DNA from: Runella sp. MFBS21
GTDB lineage: Bacteria > Bacteroidota > Bacteroidia > Cytophagales > Spirosomataceae
Assembly (NCBI RefSeq): GCF_029433105.1
Contig: NZ_JARNTW010000008.1
Coordinates: forward strand, 124,001-188,000
Direction: 5' to 3'
Length of the DNA stretch: 64,000 nucleotides
Positions 10,494-18,307 of this stretch are shown in pieces; position 1 is the stretch's first letter, and each line of letters opens with the position of its first letter. The notes beneath the pieces were generated by a model that was not told the origin of the DNA, made no database searches, and saw only the letters and a program-made list of their open reading frames with translations. The translations under genes and the position numbers were made by a program.

Positions 10494-10532
10494 TCGCGGC
10501 TTTTTTGCAACCCTTAAAAATGATATTTTCTG

Positions 10533-11801
10533 ATGAATTTTCTTTATAAAAGCAAAGCTCTCATCTGCTTGGCGGCCTTTCTACTGGTACAGTTGGCACA
10601 CGCCCAACCTACGCCAGAGACGGCCATACAACAAGCCAACCATGCCCTTTGGACAAAGTTTATTGATAAATACGGAATCGTCAATGACTTTGTAGGCGAG
10701 CGCCCCACGGCCAACGATTGTCGGCTGTCTCGCCCAAACGCCTTTGGCTGGTGGACACCCATTGAAGACGGCGCATTTTTTACAGGACTCTACCTGATAG
10801 CAGCCTGTGACCGCGCCAAAACAACCAAAAACGAAACAGACCGAGACAAAGCGCGGATACTCGCCCAAGGGCTACTCAAACTTTCTTTGGTCTCGGATGT
10901 ACCCGGATTTATCGCACGGGGAGTCAGTACTGATGGCAAAACTCACTATCCCAACGGCTCTAATGACCAAACGATTCCGTGGGTGTATGGGCTGTATTAT
11001 TACCTCAAAACCGACATTCCTACTCCCACGGAAAGTAAAATCATGAGGGACAAAATCGTCGAAGTCATCCAAGCATTGCAGATTGCAGATTGGCGGTTTC
11101 CAAGTGATGGCATGTTCACAGGCAAATTTCGTGACGATTTACGCGACAATCGGTTTTTAGAAGCGCCTTGTTATTTGCTTCTGTTGAAAATAATGCACCA
11201 GCTTACCAACGATGGCAAATGGGCGTCGCTTTATCATAGCGCCGCCCACGAAAAACCCGAAGGTTCTCTCAAGACAAGAGGAGAAGTTTGCGCAGAAGGT
11301 ATCGAATACGATGTAAAAATGTGGGGCGAAAGCAAGTCCTACCTTTGGATCTATGTCATGAAACAGGCGGCCTTGGTAGAACTCGCCTCTTCCGAAACCG
11401 ATGCAGCGCTCAAAGCACATTTTCAAACTGGGCTAAAACGAAACCGAGATTTTGTAATGAAGTTTGCACAGCGATATACCGAATTCAATAATCACGATGA
11501 AAAGGTATTTGGCAATGCCGATTGGCGCGCTTGCTATACGGATTGGTATCCACAATTTACGATTGAGGAAGCGATTGCCGTTTCAAAGCTGAAAAACGAC
11601 GCAAAAATCGGCAAGCGCAAAGGATATGAACGTGAACTGATGACCACTCCTTTGGCAGCCGCGAGCATCATGGCACTGTTTGGAAACAAAGCCGACTGCG
11701 ATTTTATTCGAAAAGTGGTGGCCCACTATGATTATTCCAAATTGTATTTGGGAGAATTTCTCTATGCCGAATTTGCTTATTATAAAACAGTCTGCCAATA
11801 G
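10533..11801 (+). CDS. Secreted glycosidase-like protein, family not assigned
   Basis: Protein of 422 residues with a clear signal peptide (about 1-25, cleaved near AHAQ). The mature part is helical and rich in W, Y and F. Segments such as GWWTPIEDGAFFTGLYLIAA, WVYGLYYYLKTD and FRDDLRDNRFLEAPCYLLLL resemble alpha/alpha-barrel glycosidases or lyases. I cannot name the CAZy family or point to catalytic residues. It lies 39 bp after susD in the same direction and ahead of a terminator, so it is probably the last gene of the susCD operon and would act on the imported polysaccharide in the periplasm or at the surface. Function inferred mainly from context. Confidence 0.6.
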   Translation: MNFLYKSKALICLAAFLLVQLAHAQPTPETAIQQANHALWTKFIDKYGIVNDFVGERPTANDCRLSRPNAFGWWTPIEDGAFFTGLYLIAACDRAKTTKNETDRDKARILAQGLLKLSLVSDVPGFIARGVSTDGKTHYPNGSNDQTIPWVYGLYYYLKTDIPTPTESKIMRDKIVEVIQALQIADWRFPSDGMFTGKFRDDLRDNRFLEAPCYLLLLKIMHQLTNDGKWASLYHSAAHEKPEGSLKTRGEVCAEGIEYDVKMWGESKSYLWIYVMKQAALVELASSETDAALKAHFQTGLKRNRDFVMKFAQRYTEFNNHDEKVFGNADWRACYTDWYPQFTIEEAIAVSKLKNDAKIGKRKGYERELMTTPLAAASIMALFGNKADCDFIRKVVAHYDYSKLYLGEFLYAEFAYYKTVCQ

Positions 11802-11828
11802 CATTTTCAGAAATATCTCTTACGCTGC

Positions 11829-11871
11829 CCCCTCTACTGTCATAAGGTTGTCAGTAGAGGGGATTTTATTT
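11829..11871 (+). terminator. Intrinsic terminator after the first glycan locus
   Basis: CCCCTCTACTG (11829-11839) pairs perfectly with CAGTAGAGGGG (11852-11862) around a 12-nt loop, followed by ATTTTATTT. It lies 28 bp after the glycosidase-like gene and separates the susCD operon from the DNA repair gene. Confidence 0.85.
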
Positions 11872-11898
11872 GTGAACAAATCAAAAATCATCGTCTCT

Positions 11899-12996
11899 AT
11901 GAGTGCCCTGAAAGATGCCTATTCTCCCGCTTTTTATCAAAACTTTGCCAAACTCATGGCCGAAGTAGTCCCTGACTTTGATCAGCCACAATTCATATCT
12001 CTTATTTTCGATGAAAAGTTTGACCAAAAAGAACTCAAAGAACGTATGCGCCATACTACGGTGGTCTTGCACCAATTTTTGCCCACAGATTTTGGATTGG
12101 CAATGGACGCCATTGAAAAGTGTATCGTTTTGATTCGACAAAAAAGCGCATTTGCTAATAGCCTTGCCTACATTTTTTTACCAGATTATATCGAAGTATA
12201 CGGCTTAGATGAGTTTGAAAAAAGCATGAAAGCCATTGAAACCGTGACACAATTTATCAGTTGTGAGTTTGCGGTCAGGCCTTTTTTGCTAAAATATGGC
12301 GATCAAATGATGCAGCAAATGCTAAAATGGTCGCATCACCCCAATGATAAAGTGAGACGTTTGGCAAGTGAAGGTTGCCGCCCGCGTCTCCCTTGGGCGA
12401 TGGCAGTTCCAGCCCTCAAACAAACCCCCCAACCTATACTAGAACTGCTAGAAAACCTCAAAAATGACCCTTCTGAGTGGGTTCGCAGAAGCGTAGCCAA
12501 CAATCTCAACGATATATCGAAAGACCATCCCGAAATCGTGCTGCAAATAGCGCGTCGTTGGAAAGGCCACACCAAAGAAACCGATGCTATCGTCAAGCAC
12601 GCTTGCCGTACTTTGCTCAAAAAAGGGCAGTCCGACGTGTTAGAGCTATATGGGCTAGAAGGCACCAAAGTAGGTTATGACAATTTCAAGATTCTTACCC
12701 CCCAAGTACGCGTGGGCGAAAACCTCCTATTTGGCTTTCAATTGGTCAATCTACATGATCAAAAACTGAAAGTTCGGATAGAATATGCGGTGTATTATCG
12801 ACTACAAAATGGGAAACTTTCAAAAAAGGTTTTTAAGATAAGTGAAAGGGATTTTTTACCTGCCGAAACTGCCGAGCTTGTCCGAAAACAATCTTTTGCT
12901 CCTATCACAACCCGGAGATTTTACAAAGGTCAGCACCAACTTTCGTTGATAGTAAACGGAGAAGAAAAACAAATACTTGATTTTGAGCTGATTTAA
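11899..12996 (+). CDS. AlkC-type DNA alkylation repair protein (HEAT-like repeats)
   Basis: Protein of 365 residues from ATG 11899 (MSALKDAYSPAFYQNFAKLM). An upstream extension would run through the terminator at 11829-11862 and is rejected. Helical repeats dominate, including QMLKWSHHPNDKVRRLASEG, CRPRLPWAMAVPAL, DPSEWVRRSVANNLNDISKD and AIVKHACRTLLKKG; the WVRRSVANNLNDISKDHP pattern is typical of AlkC/AlkD glycosylases. The C-terminal 100 residues (from VGYDNFKILTPQVRVGENL) form an Ig-like beta domain known from AlkC. Expected role: removal of N-alkylated bases in the cytoplasm. Unlinked in function to its neighbours. Confidence 0.8.
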   Translation: MSALKDAYSPAFYQNFAKLMAEVVPDFDQPQFISLIFDEKFDQKELKERMRHTTVVLHQFLPTDFGLAMDAIEKCIVLIRQKSAFANSLAYIFLPDYIEVYGLDEFEKSMKAIETVTQFISCEFAVRPFLLKYGDQMMQQMLKWSHHPNDKVRRLASEGCRPRLPWAMAVPALKQTPQPILELLENLKNDPSEWVRRSVANNLNDISKDHPEIVLQIARRWKGHTKETDAIVKHACRTLLKKGQSDVLELYGLEGTKVGYDNFKILTPQVRVGENLLFGFQLVNLHDQKLKVRIEYAVYYRLQNGKLSKKVFKISERDFLPAETAELVRKQSFAPITTRRFYKGQHQLSLIVNGEEKQILDFELI

Positions 12997-13099
12997 ACAT
13001 ATGAAGTTATTCGTTAGTATGCTACTTTAACTGGGCTGTTACAAGGACAGTACGCCTCCGAGGGTATCTATTTTTAGTAAGTAGTATTTAAAAAAGGAT

Positions 13100-13339
13100 T
13101 TAATAACCTATTTCTCCACGCAATCTTTTAGCTTGAATAATTGCCCCAAAATCAAAACCTAGTCCAAATACATCATCTGATGAGGCAGTGCCAATATCAA
13201 TCGTTGCAAAAGTTACTTCCTGACAATCATCAATATCTATGATTTTAAAATTTGTCTTATGAGTGTCATTATAATTAGCGATGATTTTTTCAGGCAGCTC
13301 CCCATTGTCGCCTATCGGAATTCGAATAGTTTTTATCAT
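13100..13339 (-). CDS. Small hypothetical protein
   Basis: Protein of 79 residues from an ATG at 13339 (MIKTIRIPIGDNGELPEKII). An upstream in-frame ATG would add 18 residues. The sequence is mildly acidic, with FKIIDIDDCQEVTFATIDIG and a C-terminal GFDFGAIIQAKRLRGEIGY. No family recognised and no signal peptide. It lies at the edge of the toxin/immunity island and could be a remnant. Coding status is likely but not secure. Confidence 0.4.
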   Translation of the reverse strand: MIKTIRIPIGDNGELPEKIIANYNDTHKTNFKIIDIDDCQEVTFATIDIGTASSDDVFGLGFDFGAIIQAKRLRGEIGY

Positions 13340-13393
13340 ACATAACACATTTTGATTGCAATCCAGAGCCATGCTCTTCTGAATAAAACTCAA

Positions 13394-13689
13394 TATCAGT
13401 TACTAATTAGTAACTATCCGTCTCGCACATTAGCATATTTAAGAATGCTGCATTGATTTTTTTAAAATAGTTCATAAAATTTCACACTTTTTGTTAGCAA
13501 ATAACTCTATTCTCATTCTTTTGATTACGCCAACTTTATAAGCAACCTCAAACCTTATGGATTATGAATCTTATACCTACACCATATTTATTAAAATCTT
13601 AACATTTACCTTTTTGAGGCAAAGAACAAAGGGTTTCTTATTTTAAAATTTTAGCCCTTCTAGTTTCCATTCGCAGGTGAATGGGAATA
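13394..13689. other. Non-coding gap
   Basis: AT-rich sequence between two small minus-strand genes. I see no gene, clear hairpin or promoter. Confidence 0.4.
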
Positions 13690-14142
13690 TTATTCAACAC
13701 TTATTTTATCCATAAATGTTTGAAAATCTTGGAATACGTGATAAACTTCAAAAGGATACTTATTAAAATCTAGAAAGTAGATATCATTTTCAATTTCTTC
13801 TTTAATACGAAAAGCAAAAAAGGTGTTAGGACCCATAGTTGAACAAAATACTTTATAAGTATCTATTATATTTCTACACATTAAATATTCCTCTGACTCT
13901 AAGTAGTTAAGATAGCCAAGCAAATATTCATTACTTATCAATTGCTCAAAAGACATAAAAACATCTAAATACTCAATGATGACTTCAGTATGCAAATCAA
14001 TTAAAATAGTTGCATTTTCAACTCGTCCACCATCGGCATATCCCAAAAAATGAGCATATTGGCTTGGAATATTAGTAAATTCAATATTATTTTTGCACGG
14101 AATTAAACTGTCGAATCGAAGTTTTTCTAAATTTCCCAACAT
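13690..14142 (-). CDS. SMI1/KNR4 (SUKH)-like immunity protein candidate
   Basis: Protein of 150 residues with an acidic, single-domain layout. The segment IPSQYAHFLGYADGGRVENA matches the helix-turn signature of the SUKH fold, and the C-terminal DIYFLDFNKYPFEVYHVFQD and FQTFMDK fit the rest of the domain. SUKH proteins are known mainly as immunity proteins against polymorphic toxins. It is the most downstream gene of a minus-strand set of immunity genes, and a repeat lies just upstream at 14225-14385. Family call is moderate, function inferred. Confidence 0.55.
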   Translation of the reverse strand: MLGNLEKLRFDSLIPCKNNIEFTNIPSQYAHFLGYADGGRVENATILIDLHTEVIIEYLDVFMSFEQLISNEYLLGYLNYLESEEYLMCRNIIDTYKVFCSTMGPNTFFAFRIKEEIENDIYFLDFNKYPFEVYHVFQDFQTFMDKISVE

Positions 14143-14224
14143 TTACTTATTACATCTAGTTATAAACTTATTTCTCGTTTCTATTGAATCAGGGAGTATT
14201 ATTTTAAGAGCTTTACTTTTCAAT

Positions 14225-14385
14225 TAATAATTTGATACCTAATCGGTTCTATGCTCCGCAGCAGGCTCTATGGCGTTATTGTGTTCTCGGCTTTTGCTCC
14301 TTGTTTCAGTAGCCAACGAGAAAGATTGTTCTTTTAATGTATAAAAAAACGATTTGTTGAGGCTACTCACAACTGGGGGGCTTTG
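14225..14385 (+). repeat. Non-coding repeat, copy 1
   Basis: A stretch of about 160 bp matching 19255-19420 in the same orientation. Shared blocks include AATTAATAATTTGAT (or close), TCGGCTTTTGCTCCTTGTT, AGCCAACGAGAA and, at the end, TTGTTGAGGCTACTCACAAC (14354-14373) followed by TGGGG. No open frame. It lies between two immunity genes, so it may mark cassette borders. Confidence 0.7.
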
Positions 14386-14428
14386 CTATCTTAAACAAAG
14401 GAGAAATTATTCAATACACACCTTGTAA

Positions 14429-14860
14429 CTATATTTGTGGTAAAGCAAGTAGTGGGGGCAGTCTTTGTTGATCAGTTAATAACTTACTGAATTGTGAAAC
14501 CCAGCCATATTCTGTGGCAACTTCAGTACTTAAACCTTCACTTATAGATGCCAAATCTACGTCATTACCATCTTCTTTATATATAAGTCTAAACGGAGTA
14601 TCACTTTCAAAAATATGTAAAACACCTATTAGTTGTGTTATAAGTATGTGAGGTAAAAAATTTAAAAGCTTATCATACTCTTCACTTGACAAACTTTTTA
14701 AGTATTGTGTTGGTGGATCCTTTATTAGGAGAGGTTTTGAAAATGTTCTTAGATTTTCAACATCTGATAAGCTCCAATCGAAACTTTTTCCGACCAATAA
14801 CTTTCCAAATTCAATCAAAATTTCTTCATTAGTTTTCATTTTTTTTATTTTTTTATTCAT
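14429..14860 (-). CDS. Putative immunity protein overlapping a toxin tail
   Basis: Protein of 143 residues (MNKKIKKMKTNEEILIEFGK); M8 at 14839 is an alternative start. Acidic and cytoplasmic-looking, with no recognised family. Features include FDWSLSDVENLRTFSKPLLI and a C-terminal SEGLSTEVATEYGWVSQFSK. Its first ATG overlaps by 8 nt the end of an upstream toxin-tail frame (14853-15125), the usual translational coupling of toxin and immunity genes. Role as cognate immunity protein is inferred from that overlap only. Confidence 0.6.
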   Translation of the reverse strand: MNKKIKKMKTNEEILIEFGKLLVGKSFDWSLSDVENLRTFSKPLLIKDPPTQYLKSLSSEEYDKLLNFLPHILITQLIGVLHIFESDTPFRLIYKEDGNDVDLASISEGLSTEVATEYGWVSQFSKLLTDQQRLPPLLALPQI

Positions 14861-15125
14861 TCAATTTGTTCCAAGGGATATCCGTAATTGTGATTACACC
14901 TTGACTTTTTATATCCTCTAATGCCTTTATCACCTACCGAATAGCTATATCCTCCGGTATCTTAGCATCTATCATTGCTTTAATTTCTATTTCAGCCACT
15001 TTTTTTATGATGAATTTCTCTACTATTGCTTTAAAACGGGTATAGCCCTGTTTTTGTAAAGGTCTTATGACGTCAAGTTGTACATCAAGAGTTCCTAAAA
15101 TTCCATCAAGAGTTCCATTAGACAC
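14853..15125 (-). pseudogene. Toxin C-terminal tail fragment with an in-frame stop
   Basis: The frame from 15125 (MSNGTLDGILGTLDVQLDVI) meets TAG at 14934-14936 after EDIAIR. It then stays open and protein-like (VIKALEDIKSQGVITITDIP) to a TAA at 14853-14855. One base (for example CAG to TAG) would explain the stop. There is no signal peptide or upstream toxin body. The end overlaps the start of the immunity-like gene at 14860. I read it as an orphan toxin tip; the toxic activity is not recognised. Confidence 0.55.
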
Positions 15126-15136
15126 AGAGAATATTT

Positions 15137-15724
15137 CTACACATCTTCCCGTACCCGCCAGAAATCTTCTCCCCAGTTACGGTAGAGTCGATTGTATTTT
15201 ATATCATCCATGTCATCTCGAGTAATAAATGCAAAGCCCCTCACAAATTCAAATATATCATTCGCAATCAATGTGAATCTTTCTCCAGCCACAAAACTTT
15301 CATCACCAGATTCTATAAAAATTTTGTCTTGATTATCATTTCCGCATCCTACCATTATAATAAAATGTCCTGTACTATCTTCCCCAATCGGGAGTAGTTT
15401 CTTAGAAAATACATCATCATTTATATTATACAGTCTATTACGAATAGACAAAGATTCTTCTATAGAGAAAAAATCCCCTATTAAAAGCTTTTCCTTGTCA
15501 GGAAGGTAATAAACATGCCCTAGATAGCTTTTATAATTATGAACTTTGATAAAAACTTGTTCTGAAATAAGGTTTTCCTCTCGTGAAAAAGCGAAAGATT
15601 TAACAAATGCGCTATAAAGAGGTGGTAAAACAATGTCTATTTTTTTAATAAAAGCTTCCAGTTCAATAGATTCTTCTAAATCTCTAGGGCGAAAATTAGC
15701 GAAAGATCTCTTTAAAATTTCCAT
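15137..15724 (-). CDS. SUKH/SMI1-KNR4-like immunity protein, paralogue A
   Basis: Protein of 195 residues. IDIVLPPLYSAFVKSFAFSR, VYYLPDKEKLLIGDFFSIEE, PIGEDSTGHFIIMVGCG and GERFTLIANDIFEFVRGFAF form a SUKH-like pattern (the core 'lP..Y..f.k.fn', then 'iG.d..G..i'). The end NRLYRNWGEDFWRVREDV is shared almost exactly with the gene at 16103, so the two are paralogues, probably against related toxins. A 38-codon tail stub lies 11 bp upstream (15736-15852). Cytoplasmic; immunity role inferred from family and context. Confidence 0.7.
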   Translation of the reverse strand: MEILKRSFANFRPRDLEESIELEAFIKKIDIVLPPLYSAFVKSFAFSREENLISEQVFIKVHNYKSYLGHVYYLPDKEKLLIGDFFSIEESLSIRNRLYNINDDVFSKKLLPIGEDSTGHFIIMVGCGNDNQDKIFIESGDESFVAGERFTLIANDIFEFVRGFAFITRDDMDDIKYNRLYRNWGEDFWRVREDV

Positions 15725-15735
15725 GTTATTTCTTT

Positions 15736-15852
15736 TTAATTTATTGTTTCTATTCCAGCATCCCGCGCTCTGTCTCCCAAAAACCTATTCAAATTCGCTA
15801 ATTTTAAAACCAAGTTACACAATATATCAAAAATCCCAATACTACTTTTCAT
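15736..15852 (-). pseudogene. Short toxin-tail stub before a SUKH gene
   Basis: A 38-codon frame (MKSSIGIFDILCNLVLKLAN, then FLGDRARDAGIETIN and stop) ends 11 bp before the SUKH gene at 15724. The wording resembles the ends of polymorphic toxins, and its placement repeats the tail-then-immunity pattern seen at 14853, 17165 and 17639. It could instead be a chance frame; confidence is low to moderate. Confidence 0.35.
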
Positions 15853-16102
15853 TTTGACAAAATTTCACAAACGACCACAGGTTTGAAATCTATTCTTGAA
15901 TTAAGGCACCTGCTTTCTTGATGTTGATGATTCATTCTACTTGGTAACTGAAGTGAATATATTGTTTCTTCTTTTTCTATTCTCCTTAGATTAGGTCTAT
16001 GATGGCTTAGGCTACGGATTGAAGTGTAGAGAAGGATATACTCCAACACTCGTAAAGTATCATAACCCTACTGTGAGATAAACACTTACAAAAAATGTAT
16101 CA
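15853..16102. other. Non-coding gap inside the immunity island
   Basis: A 66-codon minus-strand frame (15849-16049) exists here but has no recognisable domain and an unusual composition, so I do not call it a gene. Nothing else seen. Confidence 0.35.
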
Positions 16103-16717
16103 TTACTTTACGGAGTGCTCTGATGATGAACTATCCTGCCCTTCTTCTCGTACTCGCCAAAAATCCTCTCCCCAGTTGCGGTAGAGTTGATTGTATTTTA
16201 TGTCATCACTTAACTTTTCTCTTTCGACATATTCAAATCCTCTGATAAATTCAAATATATTATTAGCAAGCAGCGTAAACCTTTCTCCTTCCTGAAAGGA
16301 TTTATCTGGTGATTCTACATATATTTTTTCAAGATTAGTTGCACCAATGCCCACCATTAAAATAAAATGCCCTGTCCCATCTTCTGCGAAAGGAAAATAA
16401 CCATGAGAAAAGACTTCATCTGCTACATCGTATAAACGATTTCTTACGTCTAACCCCTTTTCCAAACTAAATATCTCTCCTAAAAATAAATCCTCAATTT
16501 TGGGTAGGTAGTATAAACGTCCACTACCAAATGTATCTTTAAACTCAGATAAAAAATATACTTCTGGCAAAACTTTATCAATATGAAAAGATTTCAAAAA
16601 CTCTTTGAATAAAATAGGGAGTTTAATCTTGCTCTCTTTTTCAAAAAGTTCAACATCAAGATTTTCATTGATACCTCTTGGTTCAAACAAATGAAATGAT
16701 TTTTTAATGATTTTCAT
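16103..16717 (-). CDS. SUKH/SMI1-KNR4-like immunity protein, paralogue B
   Basis: Protein of 204 residues. It parallels the gene at 15137 throughout: IKLPILFKEFLKSFHIDKVL, LYYLPKIEDLFLGEIFSLEK, FAEDGTGHFILMVGIG, GERFTLLANNIFEFIRGFEY and NQLYRNWGEDFWRVREEG. The last 15 residues (serine-rich) are extra. It lies 25 bp downstream of a hypothetical immunity-like gene and may be co-transcribed with it. Acidic and cytoplasmic. Two diverged SUKH paralogues in tandem suggest accumulation of immunity genes rather than a single toxin pair. Confidence 0.7.
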   Translation of the reverse strand: MKIIKKSFHLFEPRGINENLDVELFEKESKIKLPILFKEFLKSFHIDKVLPEVYFLSEFKDTFGSGRLYYLPKIEDLFLGEIFSLEKGLDVRNRLYDVADEVFSHGYFPFAEDGTGHFILMVGIGATNLEKIYVESPDKSFQEGERFTLLANNIFEFIRGFEYVEREKLSDDIKYNQLYRNWGEDFWRVREEGQDSSSSEHSVK

Positions 16718-16742
16718 CGTTTTTACTTATTTGATTAAAAAC

Positions 16743-17141
16743 TTATTTCAAAACCACATCACCGGTTGATGGATGTTCTTTTTGTCCAGTCTCATTAATT
16801 TGTAGCGACAAAAAACGATTAACTAATTGCTCTAAGATAACTTGATCTTGTTCTGTAAGATAATTTAGGCGAGTGGCCTCTTGAATATCGTCAATATTTC
16901 CAAGAAAATCCTCATAATACTCCATCATTTCGGTGATTTTATCTAAAATTTCAAATTCTTCCTCTGTGTATATTTTATTCTTTTTTAGACAATCAACAGC
17001 TTCAAGATTATATTTGCCATATTTTATAAGCCAACCAGAAGTTTCTTCAAAAACACCATTTTCTTTAATCCATAAGCAAATACCCCTCAAGGTATTTGTG
17101 ATAACAATTTTATAATCTTTGCAATACTCTTCTTGTGTCAT
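16743..17141 (-). CDS. Hypothetical, immunity-like protein
   Basis: Protein of 132 residues (MTQEEYCKDYKIVITNTLRG). Helical and acidic, with YTEEEFEILDKITEMMEYYE and YLTEQDQVILEQLVNRFLSL. No family recognised, no signal peptide. A short toxin-tail-like frame ending KVRSVGAEKLYGL stops 23 bp upstream of its start, the same order as at the other toxin/immunity scars. Immunity role is inferred from context only. Confidence 0.5.
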   Translation of the reverse strand: MTQEEYCKDYKIVITNTLRGICLWIKENGVFEETSGWLIKYGKYNLEAVDCLKKNKIYTEEEFEILDKITEMMEYYEDFLGNIDDIQEATRLNYLTEQDQVILEQLVNRFLSLQINETGQKEHPSTGDVVLK

Positions 17142-17164
17142 AGTATTTTTACTTTCTGTACAAT

Positions 17165-17242
17165 TTAGAGGCCATACAACTTCTCTGCTCCAACACTTCT
17201 TACTTTTTTAATTAACAAAGCAATTATTTCATTTTTGGTTTT
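17165..17242 (-). pseudogene. Toxin-tail stub
   Basis: After a stop, 25 sense codons read KTKNEIIALLIKKVRSVGAE then KLYGL and TAA at 17165-17167, directly upstream of the gene at 17141. Too short to be a gene; interpreted as the residual C-terminus of a displaced toxin. Confidence 0.3.
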
Positions 17243-17315
17243 TTACCGGTTCATCGACAAATGCAACATTGGTAGTTATTTTGTTTTACAAAAAATTGTG
17301 TTACACCAAAGTAAA

Positions 17316-17648
17316 TCACAAAATCAAAAAATAAATTGACGGATTCTCTCCTACATAAATACATCTATTATTAACATCTTCAATAGCTATCAGTAAATTT
17401 TGTAAAACAACATTTTGAACAGAAGCTATACCTGTAATTTTCAATATTAAACATTCATTAGGCGAAATTGAAATACCACACATTTCATCTTCTGGATACC
17501 TTAGGCTTGACCAACAGTCAATTAAAGCATGAATATTTTTACCATAAAATTCAGGGAATCCAAATTTTTCCTTTAAATATAAATGCATATCATCCAACTC
17601 TTTGATAGTTGAAAAGTCAAAATCTAATTGTTTAAATTTTATTTCCAT
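17316..17648 (-). CDS. Barstar-like ribonuclease inhibitor (immunity protein)
   Basis: Protein of 110 residues. The layout matches the barstar fold: an N-terminal strand MEIKFKQLDFDF, then IKELDDMHLYLKEKFGFPEF followed by YGKNIHALIDCWSSL. The F(P)xxYGxNxxALxDC/WxxL motif is the barstar signature. Barstar proteins bind and block barnase-type RNases in the cytoplasm. Its ATG overlaps the end of a degraded toxin-tail frame (17639-17797), so the cognate toxin has been lost here. Family fairly secure. Confidence 0.75.
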   Translation of the reverse strand: MEIKFKQLDFDFSTIKELDDMHLYLKEKFGFPEFYGKNIHALIDCWSSLRYPEDEMCGISISPNECLILKITGIASVQNVVLQNLLIAIEDVNNRCIYVGENPSIYFLIL

Positions 17649-17797
17649 ACTATTAAATCTATTTTTATAAAATCGTCATAGCAATTATGTAAATAATAGG
17701 AACAACTCACAGATTTGGGTATTCCAAATACTCAAATGTTTTGTTTTGTCAGTATTTCATAAATATAATCAGGATCGCCGGTGTGGTTGATGACTGC
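17639..17797 (-). pseudogene. Degraded toxin tail overlapping the barstar-like gene
   Basis: In one frame: AVINHTGDPDYIYEILTKQN, I, in-frame TGA (17732-17734), VFGIPKSVSCSYYLHNCYDD, then FIKIDLIVWK and TAA at 17639-17641. The terminal codons overlap the barstar-like ATG by 10 nt. The overlap and protein-like composition on both sides of the TGA indicate the stub of the toxin once paired with this inhibitor. Confidence 0.5.
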
Positions 17798-17818
17798 TCA
17801 GTTTGATTATTGGTATTT

Positions 17819-18304
17819 TTAAGTGTCTAAGTTACCGAAGTCAAATCTGTCTAAGTCAGAATAATACATTTGAAATGGAGGGGAAGAACTTCTTAAAATT
17901 TGATTCTCTTTATAAAGTTCCTCCAATTCCTTAGATATAGTCTCTTTGCTATCTGAGTTCTTTAATAAATTATTCCTTTCGATGTAATTCCACAAAATAT
18001 TTACACCAAAATTAATTGAAAACTCATTGTATTTATTATAAAAATTTGAATCAATTTCAATATTATTATTCTTGAAAAAGCACCCACTCCCATGAAAATT
18101 ATACTCAATAATACCATCATCTAAAAAAAATAGGCCTTTTTTTTCTATTTTTTTTTCTACATACAACTTCCAGAATCTTTCTAAAAAAAAAGGTTTCTCC
18201 TCTTTTCCATCATAAGTTATATCATATTTTTTCAATATTTTAATAATTAACCCTATCAAGGCCTTATTGTATTCTTCAATAATATTGAATGTTCGTTTTT
18301 TCAT
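17819..18304 (-). CDS. Putative immunity protein, DUF6896-like
   Basis: Protein of 161 residues starting 3 bp after the stop of the Hint/ParB-like toxin fragment. The segment LDDGIIEYNFHGSGCFFKNN resembles the HGxGC motif of DUF6896, a family found next to polymorphic toxins; I give this from memory of the motif. The rest is helical and charged, with no signal peptide. The near-zero spacing makes it the cognate immunity protein of the upstream toxin by the usual gene order. Confidence 0.55.
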   Translation of the reverse strand: MKKRTFNIIEEYNKALIGLIIKILKKYDITYDGKEEKPFFLERFWKLYVEKKIEKKGLFFLDDGIIEYNFHGSGCFFKNNNIEIDSNFYNKYNEFSINFGVNILWNYIERNNLLKNSDSKETISKELEELYKENQILRSSSPPFQMYYSDLDRFDFGNLDT

Positions 18305-18307
18305 CAG

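Noticed and set aside
11680-11898. Long upstream extension of the DNA repair gene
   Set aside because: It would overlap the preceding gene and run through a strong terminator; ATG 11899 begins the conserved part.
15849-16049. A 66-codon minus-strand frame
   Set aside because: No domain, odd composition and no clear link to the flanking SUKH genes.
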